From: Christensenella sp. UBA3944
GTDB lineage: Bacteria > Bacillota > Clostridia > Christensenellales > DTU072
NCBI GenBank assembly: GCA_002385605.1
Contig: DGDU01000054.1
Span: 48,363-68,586, forward strand
Direction: 5' to 3'
DNA: 20,224 nt
Shown: positions 1 through 7,944 of the stretch, piece after piece
Layout: every line of letters starts with the position of its first letter
Position numbering within the stretch: the stretch's first letter is position 1
Position numbers and translations under genes: made by a program
The notes under the pieces: generated by a model
Database searches by the model: none
Seen by the model: the letters and a program-made list of their open reading frames with translations, nothing else
What the model was told of the DNA's origin: nothing

Positions 1-20
1 TGTATAACCCCGGAGGGCAG

Positions 21-3000
21 ATGAATCCCATATACAAAAAATACAAAGAAAGGTTTATCCAGATAAGCGGGCGTAACAGAAGCCTTTATCTAAGGGATAT
101 CGTTAAGAAATACAGTTACGATATAGGCGCAGTTATGGAATGCCGCGGCGACACCGACGAATTTATGGAGTTTCTGTGGCACGGCAGGCGTTCCTTCACG
201 CTTATGAACGCCAAAATCGCCGCAAAAATGGCAAAGCACACCGTTTCCAACGGCGAAACTGTAGCCGCCGCCCTCGCCGAGCCCGCCGAAGAAAGCATCG
301 AGATAAAAACCAAAATCAAAAAGCGCCCTCTCGTCGATGTCGTGGCGGATATGCTCGCCTCCCAAATCGCAAGCCTTCGCTACCTCAAAAGGGAGGAGGA
401 CGAATTAGAAAAAGAAACGGGCAGAAGCGAGCTTTATGTGGGGTATCCCTTTGTAACGGGCAGCCTCAACCCCGAAACCCCGCTGATGGCGCCCCTGCTT
501 CTGATACCCGTAACCCTTGCAATCGAAAACGACGAGGCCACAATCCGCCTTGTGCCCAACCAGCCCATAATGCTCAACAAGGCTCTGATTCTCGCCTACA
601 CTAAAGAGCGCAACCTCTCGGCGGACAAAATTATACAGGAATTCGACCCCCAGTCCGGCGAAACTTTCGAAAACGCCTGGGAGATAATAGAATACCTCAC
701 CCGAAACGGTTTCAAGATAAGCTACGCAAAGCGCAAAACCCTCGCGCCTTTCGAGACGCCGCAGGTTTTCCCGCTGGACACCCTCGAGGTAAAGCATTAC
801 GCCGTATTGGGGCGCTTCCCGCTTGCCAACTCTATATATAACGACTACCTCGCCTTAGAGAAAAACGATTTAAGCTCGCCTTCCATCGACGCCCTGCTTT
901 CGGGCAAATTCAGAAGCGAGCAAAAAATCCCCGGGCGCTCATACCTTATCAAAAGAAAGCGCGTGTCGGATTCTTTCTTCGAAATCCACGATCTGGACTA
1001 CGCGCAGGAACACGCCCTTTCCGAAATCGTCAAACAGGACAACATTGTAATTTACGGCCCGCCCGGCACGGGCAAATCCCAAACCATAGTTAACATAATA
1101 AGCGACGCCCTCTGCAAGAAAAAGCGCGTGCTTGTGGTAAGCCAGAAACGCGCGGCTTTAGATGTCGTTTTCAACCGTTTGGGCAAGCTGAACGACAAGG
1201 CAATGCTTATCCCCGACCCCGAAAAGGACAAGCCCGCCTTCTTCGAGCGAGTGCGCAATATGCACGCAAAAAGCTCGTCGACAGACCTGGACGAAAGCAG
1301 CCGCATGCACAGTAAGGTGGAGTTCAACCTCAACCAGGAGGTAAGCGTCCTGCAGGACATCTCCGACGCGCTCTTTACCAAAACGCCTTTCGGGCTCACC
1401 CTTCAGGAGATGTACGCCGCAAGCTACAACATAGGCAGGGACACCGACGATTATAAACTGTACGAAAAGCTCAAAAAGACCCGCATTATAGACCGCAATT
1501 ACCCCGAACTAAAAGAGGATATGCGGCTTATATTCGACAAGCAGCTTGACTCCCTTTATATAAAACACGACAGGCTCCTGAAAGATAACGAGATGATAGC
1601 GCACATCCTCCCGAACATCGATGTGCACGACCTCAGGACGGCAAAGGACTTCATCGGTCAGCTAATCAAAAAAGAGCCGGTGCCCTTCAATATGGGGCGC
1701 TACCCTTACAGCCGCTACCTCACCACCTTCTATCTTGAGGACGCCGTATCCGACAAGGCCGCGGTCAAGCGTGTCGCCGACATCATTACCCGCATAGAGC
1801 ACCCCTACCTTTCGGCGTTCCTCCAGGCTTCCGCTTTCCCCCTGCTGTGGCCTCTCTACCCCTTCTTAAGGCTAAAGTACGAAAGCTACCGAGAGGATGT
1901 CGTAATAGATTTGCATGTGGGCAAGGAAGCTCTCGAAAACTACGAGTCCGAATACCGCCTGCTGTCTAAGGTTCTCGACAGGCAGGGCTACGCCATGGCA
2001 ATCGGCGGGCTTATAAACGGCAATATAAACTTTCTCAAAAAGCTGCTTGCCGCCCTCGAGGACTACACGACCGTAAGGGATATGAACAGCGAGATAAACG
2101 CCCTGCCCCAGACGGTTAAAGAACTTCTCGGGTTTGCCTACAAAAACTCGGACGGAAGCCCCGAGGGCTTAAGGGTTACCCTCAACAAGGTGATGTCTTG
2201 CCGTATCTACCACGAGATTATAACCTCGGATTACGGCTCGCACCCCGCCCTCTCCAAACTTGTGTCCTTCGACGACTTAAGAAGCCGCATCACCGCTTTG
2301 CAGGCAGACAAGCGCGAGCTATCTAAAAGCATAGCGATGGACAGCTTTACACGCGATTATGTCGAGTACTTCAACACCGCGCCCGACGCCAAGGATTACC
2401 TCTACGAAATCCAAAAGCAGCGCGGGCTTAAGCCCATCCGCCTTATGTTCGAGCTGTTCGAGGGGTATCTGTTAAGGCTCTTCCCCTGCTGGCTGCTAAG
2501 CCCCGAGGTTGTAAGCACCATACTCCCCTTAAAGCGCGGGCTTTTCGACCTTGTCGTTTTTGACGAAGCCAGCCAGATGTTCATAGAATCGGCAATACCC
2601 TCGATTTACCGCGCCAACAAGGTTGTGGTCGCGGGCGACAACAAGCAGCTGCGCCCCACAGCGGGGTTTGTAAAGCGCTACTTCGGCGACGACAGCGCGG
2701 GCAACAACGGCTTCGACCTCTCGACGCAGGCGGCGCTAGAGGTAGAAAGCCTTCTTGACCTTGCCGCCGCCCGCTACTATCCCGTATATCTTTCCTACCA
2801 TTACAGGAGCAATTTTGTAGAGCTTATCGACTTCAGCAACGCCGCTTTCTACGAAAACAAGCTGCAAATCGCCCCCAACATCGCTAAGAACTTCGCCGCC
2901 CCGCCCATCGAGCGCATAAAGGTTAAAGGGATGTGGCAAAACCGCCGCAACCACGAAGAGGCGGCAACGGTTGTAAAGTTGCTTCGCACGATATTTAAGG

Positions 3001-3857
3001 AGCGCAAGGAAGCCGAAAGCATCGGCATCGTAACCTTCAATGTAGAGCAAAAGGAATATATCGAGGATCTTCTCGACGAGGAGGCCGCCCGCAACAAAAC
3101 CTTCGCCCGCCAGCTGGACAACGAAAGAAACCGCATAGTAAACGGCGAAAACATCGGGCTCTTTGTCAAAAATCTCGAGAATGTGCAAGGCGAAGAGCGT
3201 GATATAATAATATTCAGCATAGGCTACGCCCGAAACGACTACGACAAGGTTGTCGCGCAGTTCGGCTCGCTCTCGATCGAGGGCGGCGAAAACCGCCTCA
3301 ATGTGGCGATAACCCGCGCTAAGAAAAAGATTTATGTCGTAACCAGCATAGAGCCCGAAGAACTCGACCGCGCCGAAACCACCAAAAACAACGGCCCTAA
3401 ACTCTTACGCAAATATCTCCAATATGTACGCGCGGTTTCCGAAAACAACCCCGCCGAGGTAAGAAGGATTCTTTCTTCGCTCGCGCCGCGCAAAAACGAG
3501 CCCGACCCCATCGGCGCGTACGAAATGCAGATTAAAGAGGCGCTCGAGCGGCTGGGCTACGAGGTGGACACCAACCTCGGCAACACCGATTACAAACTGT
3601 CCCTCGGGGTGTACGACCCCGAGCTTCAAAGGTATGTACTGGGCATCGAGTGCGACTACCAGGCCTTCCACGGAAGCGACAGCGTACTCGAGCGCGATGT
3701 GTACAGGTTTAAGTTCTTCGAGATAAGGGGCTGGAAAATCGTCCGCGTATGGTCGCGCGACTGGTGGCTTTCGCCCTCAAGGGTGCTTCGCGACCTTGTC
3801 TCGGCGATAGAAAAACAGAAAAAAGAATTAAGGCTAACAATACAAAAAAATTCATAA
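21..3857 (+). CDS. SF1 DNA/RNA helicase with C-terminal Vsr/MTES_1575-like nuclease domain (DUF4011-type)
   Basis: A 1278-residue protein predicted to unwind nucleic acid using ATP, with a nuclease-fold tail. The N-terminal ~250 residues resemble the DUF4011 region. Walker A GPPGTGKS is at residues 346-353, Walker B DEAS at 848-851, QLRPTA just after it, and the late motor motif NVAITRAK at 1094-1101. About 490 residues separate the first two motifs, typical of SF1 helicases with a large insertion (AAA_11/AAA_12 split). Residues about 1165-1265 match the Vsr-like MTES_1575 fold: E1168, ECD at 1210-1212, H1217 and a GWKIVRVWSRDWW-type end. The family's IDL(A/G)V strand reads LSLGV here, so its Asp is Ser1194. 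GGAGGG at 12-17 sits close to the ATG. First gene of a + strand run, 18 nt before degV. Similar architectures occur among proposed phage-defence proteins, but this gene has no defence partner in view. Helicase assignment firm; biological role unknown. Confidence 0.9.
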   Translation: MNPIYKKYKERFIQISGRNRSLYLRDIVKKYSYDIGAVMECRGDTDEFMEFLWHGRRSFTLMNAKIAAKMAKHTVSNGETVAAALAEPAEESIEIKTKIKKRPLVDVVADMLASQIASLRYLKREEDELEKETGRSELYVGYPFVTGSLNPETPLMAPLLLIPVTLAIENDEATIRLVPNQPIMLNKALILAYTKERNLSADKIIQEFDPQSGETFENAWEIIEYLTRNGFKISYAKRKTLAPFETPQVFPLDTLEVKHYAVLGRFPLANSIYNDYLALEKNDLSSPSIDALLSGKFRSEQKIPGRSYLIKRKRVSDSFFEIHDLDYAQEHALSEIVKQDNIVIYGPPGTGKSQTIVNIISDALCKKKRVLVVSQKRAALDVVFNRLGKLNDKAMLIPDPEKDKPAFFERVRNMHAKSSSTDLDESSRMHSKVEFNLNQEVSVLQDISDALFTKTPFGLTLQEMYAASYNIGRDTDDYKLYEKLKKTRIIDRNYPELKEDMRLIFDKQLDSLYIKHDRLLKDNEMIAHILPNIDVHDLRTAKDFIGQLIKKEPVPFNMGRYPYSRYLTTFYLEDAVSDKAAVKRVADIITRIEHPYLSAFLQASAFPLLWPLYPFLRLKYESYREDVVIDLHVGKEALENYESEYRLLSKVLDRQGYAMAIGGLINGNINFLKKLLAALEDYTTVRDMNSEINALPQTVKELLGFAYKNSDGSPEGLRVTLNKVMSCRIYHEIITSDYGSHPALSKLVSFDDLRSRITALQADKRELSKSIAMDSFTRDYVEYFNTAPDAKDYLYEIQKQRGLKPIRLMFELFEGYLLRLFPCWLLSPEVVSTILPLKRGLFDLVVFDEASQMFIESAIPSIYRANKVVVAGDNKQLRPTAGFVKRYFGDDSAGNNGFDLSTQAALEVESLLDLAAARYYPVYLSYHYRSNFVELIDFSNAAFYENKLQIAPNIAKNFAAPPIERIKVKGMWQNRRNHEEAATVVKLLRTIFKERKEAESIGIVTFNVEQKEYIEDLLDEEAARNKTFARQLDNERNRIVNGENIGLFVKNLENVQGEERDIIIFSIGYARNDYDKVVAQFGSLSIEGGENRLNVAITRAKKKIYVVTSIEPEELDRAETTKNNGPKLLRKYLQYVRAVSENNPAEVRRILSSLAPRKNEPDPIGAYEMQIKEALERLGYEVDTNLGNTDYKLSLGVYDPELQRYVLGIECDYQAFHGSDSVLERDVYRFKFFEIRGWKIVRVWSRDWWLSPSRVLRDLVSAIEKQKKELRLTIQKNS

Positions 3858-3875
3858 GAAAAGGAGGATGGCTAT

Positions 3876-4766
3876 ATGACAGCGTTTTTTTGCGATACCG
3901 ACAGCGAACTCTGGTACGAGGTAGCAGACAGGCTTAATATCACTAACATCATCGAAATGCCCTACACCATAGGCGGAAAGGAGTACCTTTACGATTTCGG
4001 GCGCTCCAACTACGACTACAAAGAGTTCTTCGGCAAATTGAGAAGCGGCGAAGTCGCCATAACCTCGGCGCTTAACCCCGAGGACTACAAGCGCTACTTC
4101 GAGCCCTTCTTCCGGAAAGGCGAAGACATCTTCTATGTCAGCTTTTCGTCCGAGATGAGCGGTACCTTCAAGTATATGGATATGGCGCTCAAAGAGCTTA
4201 ATGCAAAGTACCCCGGCGTCAAGTTCGTAAGGTACGACACCAAGGCCATCAGTATGGGCGCCGGGCTTCAGGTTATCGCCGCCGCCAAGCTCTTCAACGA
4301 GGGCAAATCGGTAGAGGAAATCTGCGCCTATCTCGACAAAATGTCGCCCGTCACCAACATCTCAGTCGTTGTCGACGACCTCCAGCACCTCAAAAGAGGG
4401 GGAAGGCTCTCCGCCACCCAGGCTTTCTTCGGCGGCATACTTAAGATTAAACCCATAATAAAGCTCACAAAGCAAGGCACTCTTATAGCGACAGATAAAG
4501 TCCCCGGGCGAAACAAGGCGCTCGCAGTCATTACCGACGAGATTATAAGGGACGCCTCCCACCTCGACGAGCACCCCATCGTAATTATGCACGGCGACTG
4601 CGAGGAAGAAGCCATGAGGGTAAAGGAAAAGATCCTTTCCGCCCTGCCTCAGACCGATGTTTGGGTATATCCCATTGGCCCCGTTATAGGCGCTCACTGC
4701 GGCCCGGGCACGATAGGCATCTGCTATGTGGGCAAGGAGCGTCCCGATGCGCCCTCGGCAAACTAA
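3876..4766 (+). CDS. DegV family fatty-acid-binding protein
   Basis: A 296-residue cytosolic protein of the DegV (EDD-fold) family. Characterised members bind a long-chain fatty acid, and some (FakB) present it to the FakA kinase for phosphorylation. Family signatures visible are CDTDSEL at residues 6-12 (variant of the usual DSxSDL), TSALNP at 63-68, FSSEMSGT at 90-97, which supplies ligand-binding Ser/Thr, an LKRGGRLS motif, and a C-terminal GPVIGAHCGPG segment. Length is usual for the family. AAGGAGG at 3861-3867 lies 8 nt before the ATG. The gene follows the helicase by 18 nt, and its end overlaps the apbE start by 20 nt. No FakA-like kinase is in the window, so a FakB role is not shown. 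The family call is firm; the ligand is inferred from the family. Confidence 0.93.
   Translation: MTAFFCDTDSELWYEVADRLNITNIIEMPYTIGGKEYLYDFGRSNYDYKEFFGKLRSGEVAITSALNPEDYKRYFEPFFRKGEDIFYVSFSSEMSGTFKYMDMALKELNAKYPGVKFVRYDTKAISMGAGLQVIAAAKLFNEGKSVEEICAYLDKMSPVTNISVVVDDLQHLKRGGRLSATQAFFGGILKIKPIIKLTKQGTLIATDKVPGRNKALAVITDEIIRDASHLDEHPIVIMHGDCEEEAMRVKEKILSALPQTDVWVYPIGPVIGAHCGPGTIGICYVGKERPDAPSAN
4734..4739 (+). promoter_or_regulatory. Ribosome binding site that sets the apbE start
   Basis: AAGGAG ends 7 nt before the ATG at 4747. A longer frame opening at ATG 4726 would put this site inside the gene and add seven residues ahead of a good lipoprotein signal. The site therefore supports 4747. Confidence 0.75.
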
Positions 4767-5739
4767 AAAGGTATTATTAATCCTTTTTACCGCCGTATTC
4801 GCCTCTGCCCTGCTCGCGGGCTGCTCTGCCCGAACGGAGAATGTACATTTCAACTCCGACTTCAGCCTCGAGATAAGCGGGGCGGGCTCCTATTCGCGCG
4901 CAAACAAGATAGACAAGGCGCTATCCGAGCTCGAAAACGCCATATCCGCGGCGCTTCCCGGCTCCGATGTCGGGCGGGTTAACGCCGCCCCTGTCGGCGA
5001 GCCGATAAGCGTGGGCGAGGATTTCGCCTATTTATATGAATTATGCCTGTATCTTTATAATCAAACGCCCGCCTTCAACCCTTTTATATTCCCCCTTGTC
5101 GAGCTATGGAAGTTCGACCCCGCGGGCTTTACCCTAAGCCCCCAAAGTATCCCGACAGCCGAGCAAATAAACGGGCTGCTTCCCGTCTGCGGGGCGGATA
5201 GCTTTTCTTTTGACCCCGAAACCCGCACGGTTACCAAACTCAAAGAAGGGGCAAAGCTCGACTTCGGGCAAAGCGCGAAGGGCTACGCTGCCGACATCGC
5301 CGCCGGAATTGCGGGCGGCAACGAGTATGTTGTAAATGTGGGCGGCACCATCCGCACCAACAAGAAAATAAAGGTTGCTGTAACCTCTCCCACGGGCGAA
5401 GGCTACGCGGCGAGGTTCACCCTCGACAACGCCGCCGTCGCCACAAGCGGAAATTACGAGCGCTGCTACATATTTGAGGGCGTAAAATATCACCACATCA
5501 TAGGCCCCGACGGCTACCCCGCAGGGCTAAACGAGGGGGAGCCCATACTTAGCGCCACCGTTGTGGGCAAAGAAGGCGCGCTGTGCGACGCCTTGTCCAC
5601 CCTTGTGTTTATCGAGGGCGCGAAAAGCGAAGCCCTGCTTAAAAAACTCGGATATTCCGCCCTCATAATCACACAAAACACCTATAAGGTTATAGGAGAT
5701 ATCGATTTTGAAATCCTCGAGCCCAGGCAAGCGGCATAG
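4747..5739 (+). CDS. apbE: FAD:protein FMN transferase (ApbE family lipoprotein)
   Basis: A 330-residue lipoprotein that, by family, transfers FMN from FAD to a Thr or Ser of an extracytosolic acceptor protein (EC 2.7.1.180). Residues 1-26 are a lipoprotein signal: MRPRQTKK, a hydrophobic stretch, then LAGC with Cys26 as lipidation site. ApbE motifs in order are SYSRANKIDKALSELE, FNPFIFPLVELWKF, LDFGQSAKGYAAD (usually DLGGxAKGYA), VNVGGTIRT, ATSGNYERC, YHHIIGPDGYPA, and CDALSTLVF with the metal-binding Asp/Ser/Thr. ATG 4747 is chosen over 4726 for its ribosome binding site and signal peptide. It overlaps degV upstream by 20 nt and the eetA-like gene downstream by 32 nt, so the genes are probably co-translated. 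No acceptor with an FMN-binding domain lies in the window. Family and location are confident; the acceptor is unknown. Confidence 0.93.
   Translation: MRPRQTKKVLLILFTAVFASALLAGCSARTENVHFNSDFSLEISGAGSYSRANKIDKALSELENAISAALPGSDVGRVNAAPVGEPISVGEDFAYLYELCLYLYNQTPAFNPFIFPLVELWKFDPAGFTLSPQSIPTAEQINGLLPVCGADSFSFDPETRTVTKLKEGAKLDFGQSAKGYAADIAAGIAGGNEYVVNVGGTIRTNKKIKVAVTSPTGEGYAARFTLDNAAVATSGNYERCYIFEGVKYHHIIGPDGYPAGLNEGEPILSATVVGKEGALCDALSTLVFIEGAKSEALLKKLGYSALIITQNTYKVIGDIDFEILEPRQAA
5694..5698 (+). promoter_or_regulatory. Ribosome binding site for a TTG start
   Basis: AGGAG inside the 3' end of apbE lies 9 nt before the TTG at 5708. The alternative ATG at 5768 has no comparable site upstream, which favours the TTG start and a short cytosolic N-terminus. 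Confidence 0.55.
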
Positions 5740-6130
5740 CCTCTTTGAGCATTTCAGAGCGTCAAAAATGTTCGGCAAAGCCGACATAATCTTTGCCGCC
5801 GTTTTGCTTGCCGCCGCCGTTGTTGCCATGGTTTTCGCCTTCGGGGCAAAGCCCCGTGGCAACATCGCCGAGGTTTACATAGAAGGTAAACTTGCCGCCG
5901 CCTACTCTTTGGACCAGCAAAAAACCGTCTCTTTCGATGTCGGGATAGAGCTTCACATCGATAACGGCAAAGCCGCCGTCACCAAAAGCGACTGCCCCGA
6001 CCATCTTTGCGAGTATTTCGGATACATTTCCAAAGCGGGCGAGCGCATAGTCTGCGCACCAAACAAATTCGTTGTAGTCATTAAAGGCGACCCCGAGTAT
6101 GACGCCGTAACGGGAAGGAGGCAGGCATGA
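5708..6130 (+). CDS. NusG domain II-containing membrane protein (EetA-like)
   Basis: A 140-residue protein. The first ~22 residues are basic and cytosolic, residues 26-46 form one membrane segment, and residues 52-127 form a NusG domain II-type beta domain outside the membrane. Matching features are the AEVYIEGKLAAAYSL strand pair, SDCPDHLC with C96 and C101, and ERIVCAPNK with C116; this Cys pattern is typical of the stand-alone family. Such proteins are found beside ApbE and Gx-transporter genes; in the Listeria-type flavin extracellular electron transfer locus I recall the equivalent as EetA. They are unrelated in role to the transcription factor NusG. TTG start inferred from the ribosome binding site at 5694-5698; ATG 5768 would remove 20 residues but keep the membrane segment. 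Its TGA overlaps the next ATG. Molecular function is not known to me; family call fairly firm. Confidence 0.85.
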   Translation: MKSSSPGKRHSLFEHFRASKMFGKADIIFAAVLLAAAVVAMVFAFGAKPRGNIAEVYIEGKLAAAYSLDQQKTVSFDVGIELHIDNGKAAVTKSDCPDHLCEYFGYISKAGERIVCAPNKFVVVIKGDPEYDAVTGRRQA

Positions 6131-6642
6131 AAACCCCCGCCCGCAGAATCGCCCATACCGCGATCGTGCTTTCGGCCGCCCTCATTATCGGGCTAATCGA
6201 AAGCCTCATCCCGCCCGTAATCCCCGCCCTACCATTCCTGCGCCTTGGCTTAAGCAATATTGCCCTCATCTTTGCCCTTATCGTTCTGGGCGCGCCCCCC
6301 GCCTACGCCATAGCTATCCTTAAATCCGTCCTTGTCCCCTTGATGGTCGGCAACCCTGTAATGATAGCCTACTCCCTGCCCTCGTCGGTTACAGCCCTCA
6401 CCGCAACCTCCCTTTTGGCACGCTCGCAAAGATTGGGGCTTCCCGTTATTAGCGCTTTTTCCGCCATAATCCACAATATGGCCCAGCTTTGCGTCGCCGC
6501 CCTTATGACAGGCACCCCATTAGTATTCGGCTACGCCCCCTACCTGATCTTTACGGGAATAATTTCGGGCGTAGGAATAGGCGTAATATCATACCTTTTG
6601 ATTCGCTATTTGCCTAAAAAGCTATTTGACGGATTATATTAA
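6127..6642 (+). CDS. Gx transporter family membrane protein (EetB-like; Hpre_diP_synt_I family)
   Basis: A 171-residue, almost wholly hydrophobic protein with about five membrane segments. The family signature LPFLRLGLSNIALIFALIVLG lies near residues 35-55, and an ILKSVLVPLMVGNP loop follows. The family was formerly named heptaprenyl diphosphate synthase component I and is now called Gx transporter; the substrate is unsettled. It commonly follows a NusG-II gene in flavinylation or extracellular electron transfer loci (EetB position). The gene starts with ATGA overlapping the previous TGA, with AAGGAGG at 6115-6121, 5 nt before the ATG. It is the last gene of the + strand run and meets the Y-family polymerase gene tail to tail across 24 nt. 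The name is a family label and not evidence of prenyl synthase activity. Confidence 0.85.
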   Translation: MKTPARRIAHTAIVLSAALIIGLIESLIPPVIPALPFLRLGLSNIALIFALIVLGAPPAYAIAILKSVLVPLMVGNPVMIAYSLPSSVTALTATSLLARSQRLGLPVISAFSAIIHNMAQLCVAALMTGTPLVFGYAPYLIFTGIISGVGIGVISYLLIRYLPKKLFDGLY

Positions 6643-6666
6643 AAAAACAAAAACGGATAATTACGG

Positions 6667-7944
6667 TTATTCATCTGCGTCCACAATATCGTCTGTTAAA
6701 TTCTTCATATGTTTATTAAACGGCAAAAACTCGTCATCGGCTTCCCTGTCGTCGCAGGTAAATATCGTGCCAGTGTTTACCCCTCTTCTTAACACGCCGT
6801 AACCGTACTTTTTTCGGATGTTATCTATGCTCTCACCTAAACGCTTATCCTTCTCCAGCTCGTTGCCGAAAAACGAAGCCTGCTCGTATCCGCCCTCTTC
6901 GGTAAGGTTAAAGGCGCTGACGGTAATCGCCCTTAAAGGCGGGTCCTTTTTGAAATCATAGTTTTCGGTAAGCAGGTTGACCGCCGCCGTCGCTATACCG
7001 TACGCCGAGGCGGTCGCGGGGACTTTACATTGCCTGGATATAGAGTTGAAATATTTATCTTTGATATGCAAGGCAACCCCCTTTGCCGACATGCCGTATT
7101 GCCTTAGCCTGAAGGCTATCATCTCGCAAAGGGCAAAAATTACGCTTGTGGCGTCGTCGAGGTTGGTGACATCGGCGGGTGTTGTTGTGCCGTTGCCAAC
7201 GCTTTTGGGGATATGCTTTTCGGTGTAAAGGTTTACGGTATCGTTGTCGGTGCCGTTTGCCCATTCGTGCAGCTTAAGCCCAACCTTGCCGAACTTTTTC
7301 TCCAGCAAAGCTTTGTCGCAGTTCGCGAGGTCGCCTATCGTGTTAATCCCCAGCTTAGAAAGCTTATAGCGGGTATTGTGCCCCACAAAAATCATCTCCT
7401 GCACGGGCAGCTTCCAGGCTACGGACTTATAATTTTCGCGGCTTATTACGGTTACGGCGTCGGGCTTTTTGAGGTCGCTGCCTAATTTGGCAAAAACCTT
7501 TGTGAAAGACACGCCCACCGAAATGGTAAGCCCCGTTTCGGCCTTAACAGTTTCCCTTATTTTGTTGGCTATTTCTTCTCCGCTTCCGAACAGCTTTTCG
7601 CAGCCCGTGACATCCAGCCAGCACTCGTCCAGCCCGAAGCTCTCCACATGCGGGGTAAACCTCACATAAATATTAAAAACGATGTTGCTGTATTTTACAT
7701 ATTCCGAAAAAGTGGGCGGGACGACGATAAGATCGGGGCACTTCTTTTTTGCCTGCCAGATAGTATCACCCGTCTTTACTCCCATAATCTTCGCGGGCAT
7801 GCTTTTGGCAAGCACTATGCCGTGCCGCTTTTCGGGGTTTCCGCAAACGGCTATCGCCTTATCTTTAAGGACAGGGTTAAGCAGCGCCTCAACCGAGGCG
7901 TAAAAATTGTTTATATCACAATGTAGAATTGTTCTGTCGCCCAT
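6667..7944 (-). CDS. dinB: Y-family DNA polymerase (Pol IV / UmuC-like translesion polymerase)
   Basis: A 425-residue lesion-bypass polymerase. Motif I CDINNFYASVE has catalytic Asp10, and Tyr15 sits at the steric-gate position (Phe in E. coli Pol IV; Tyr is common in UmuC-like members). Motif III SFGLDECWLD carries D106 and E107. An SVGVSFTKVFAKLGSDLKKP stretch is typical of the fingers/palm boundary. A helix-hairpin-helix region (LSKLGINTIGDLA) and the little-finger domain follow. QASFF at 355-359 resembles a beta-clamp-binding motif, and the tail after it is longer than in E. coli DinB (351 aa). The SVGNGTTTP motif fits the UmuC/ImpB-MucB-SamB type annotated in Clostridia, so the symbol is approximate. 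AAGGAG at 7949-7954 lies 4 nt before the ATG. It overlaps the end of coaE by 29 nt, implying translation coupled to polA-coaE. No SOS box was seen. Confidence 0.92.
   Translation of the reverse strand: MGDRTILHCDINNFYASVEALLNPVLKDKAIAVCGNPEKRHGIVLAKSMPAKIMGVKTGDTIWQAKKKCPDLIVVPPTFSEYVKYSNIVFNIYVRFTPHVESFGLDECWLDVTGCEKLFGSGEEIANKIRETVKAETGLTISVGVSFTKVFAKLGSDLKKPDAVTVISRENYKSVAWKLPVQEMIFVGHNTRYKLSKLGINTIGDLANCDKALLEKKFGKVGLKLHEWANGTDNDTVNLYTEKHIPKSVGNGTTTPADVTNLDDATSVIFALCEMIAFRLRQYGMSAKGVALHIKDKYFNSISRQCKVPATASAYGIATAAVNLLTENYDFKKDPPLRAITVSAFNLTEEGGYEQASFFGNELEKDKRLGESIDNIRKKYGYGVLRRGVNTGTIFTCDDREADDEFLPFNKHMKNLTDDIVDADE

Noticed and set aside
3868..3879. A three-codon ATG-GCT-ATA-TGA overlapping the degV start
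   Set aside because: The AAGGAGG site directly abuts this ATG, too close for initiation, and is well spaced for the degV ATG at 3876.
4726..4746. Earlier ATG for apbE
   Set aside because: It would spoil the compact lipoprotein signal and lacks a ribosome binding site; ATG 4747 has a well-spaced AAGGAG.
5708..6130. Reading the NusG-domain protein as a transcription factor
   Set aside because: It lacks the NGN domain, has a membrane segment and a Cys-containing stand-alone NusG-II domain, and sits beside apbE.
6643..6666. Possible shared terminator between the converging Gx-transporter and Y-family polymerase genes
   Set aside because: Only an imperfect AT-rich repeat (CGGATAATTACGG) is present, with no stable stem and T-run on either strand.
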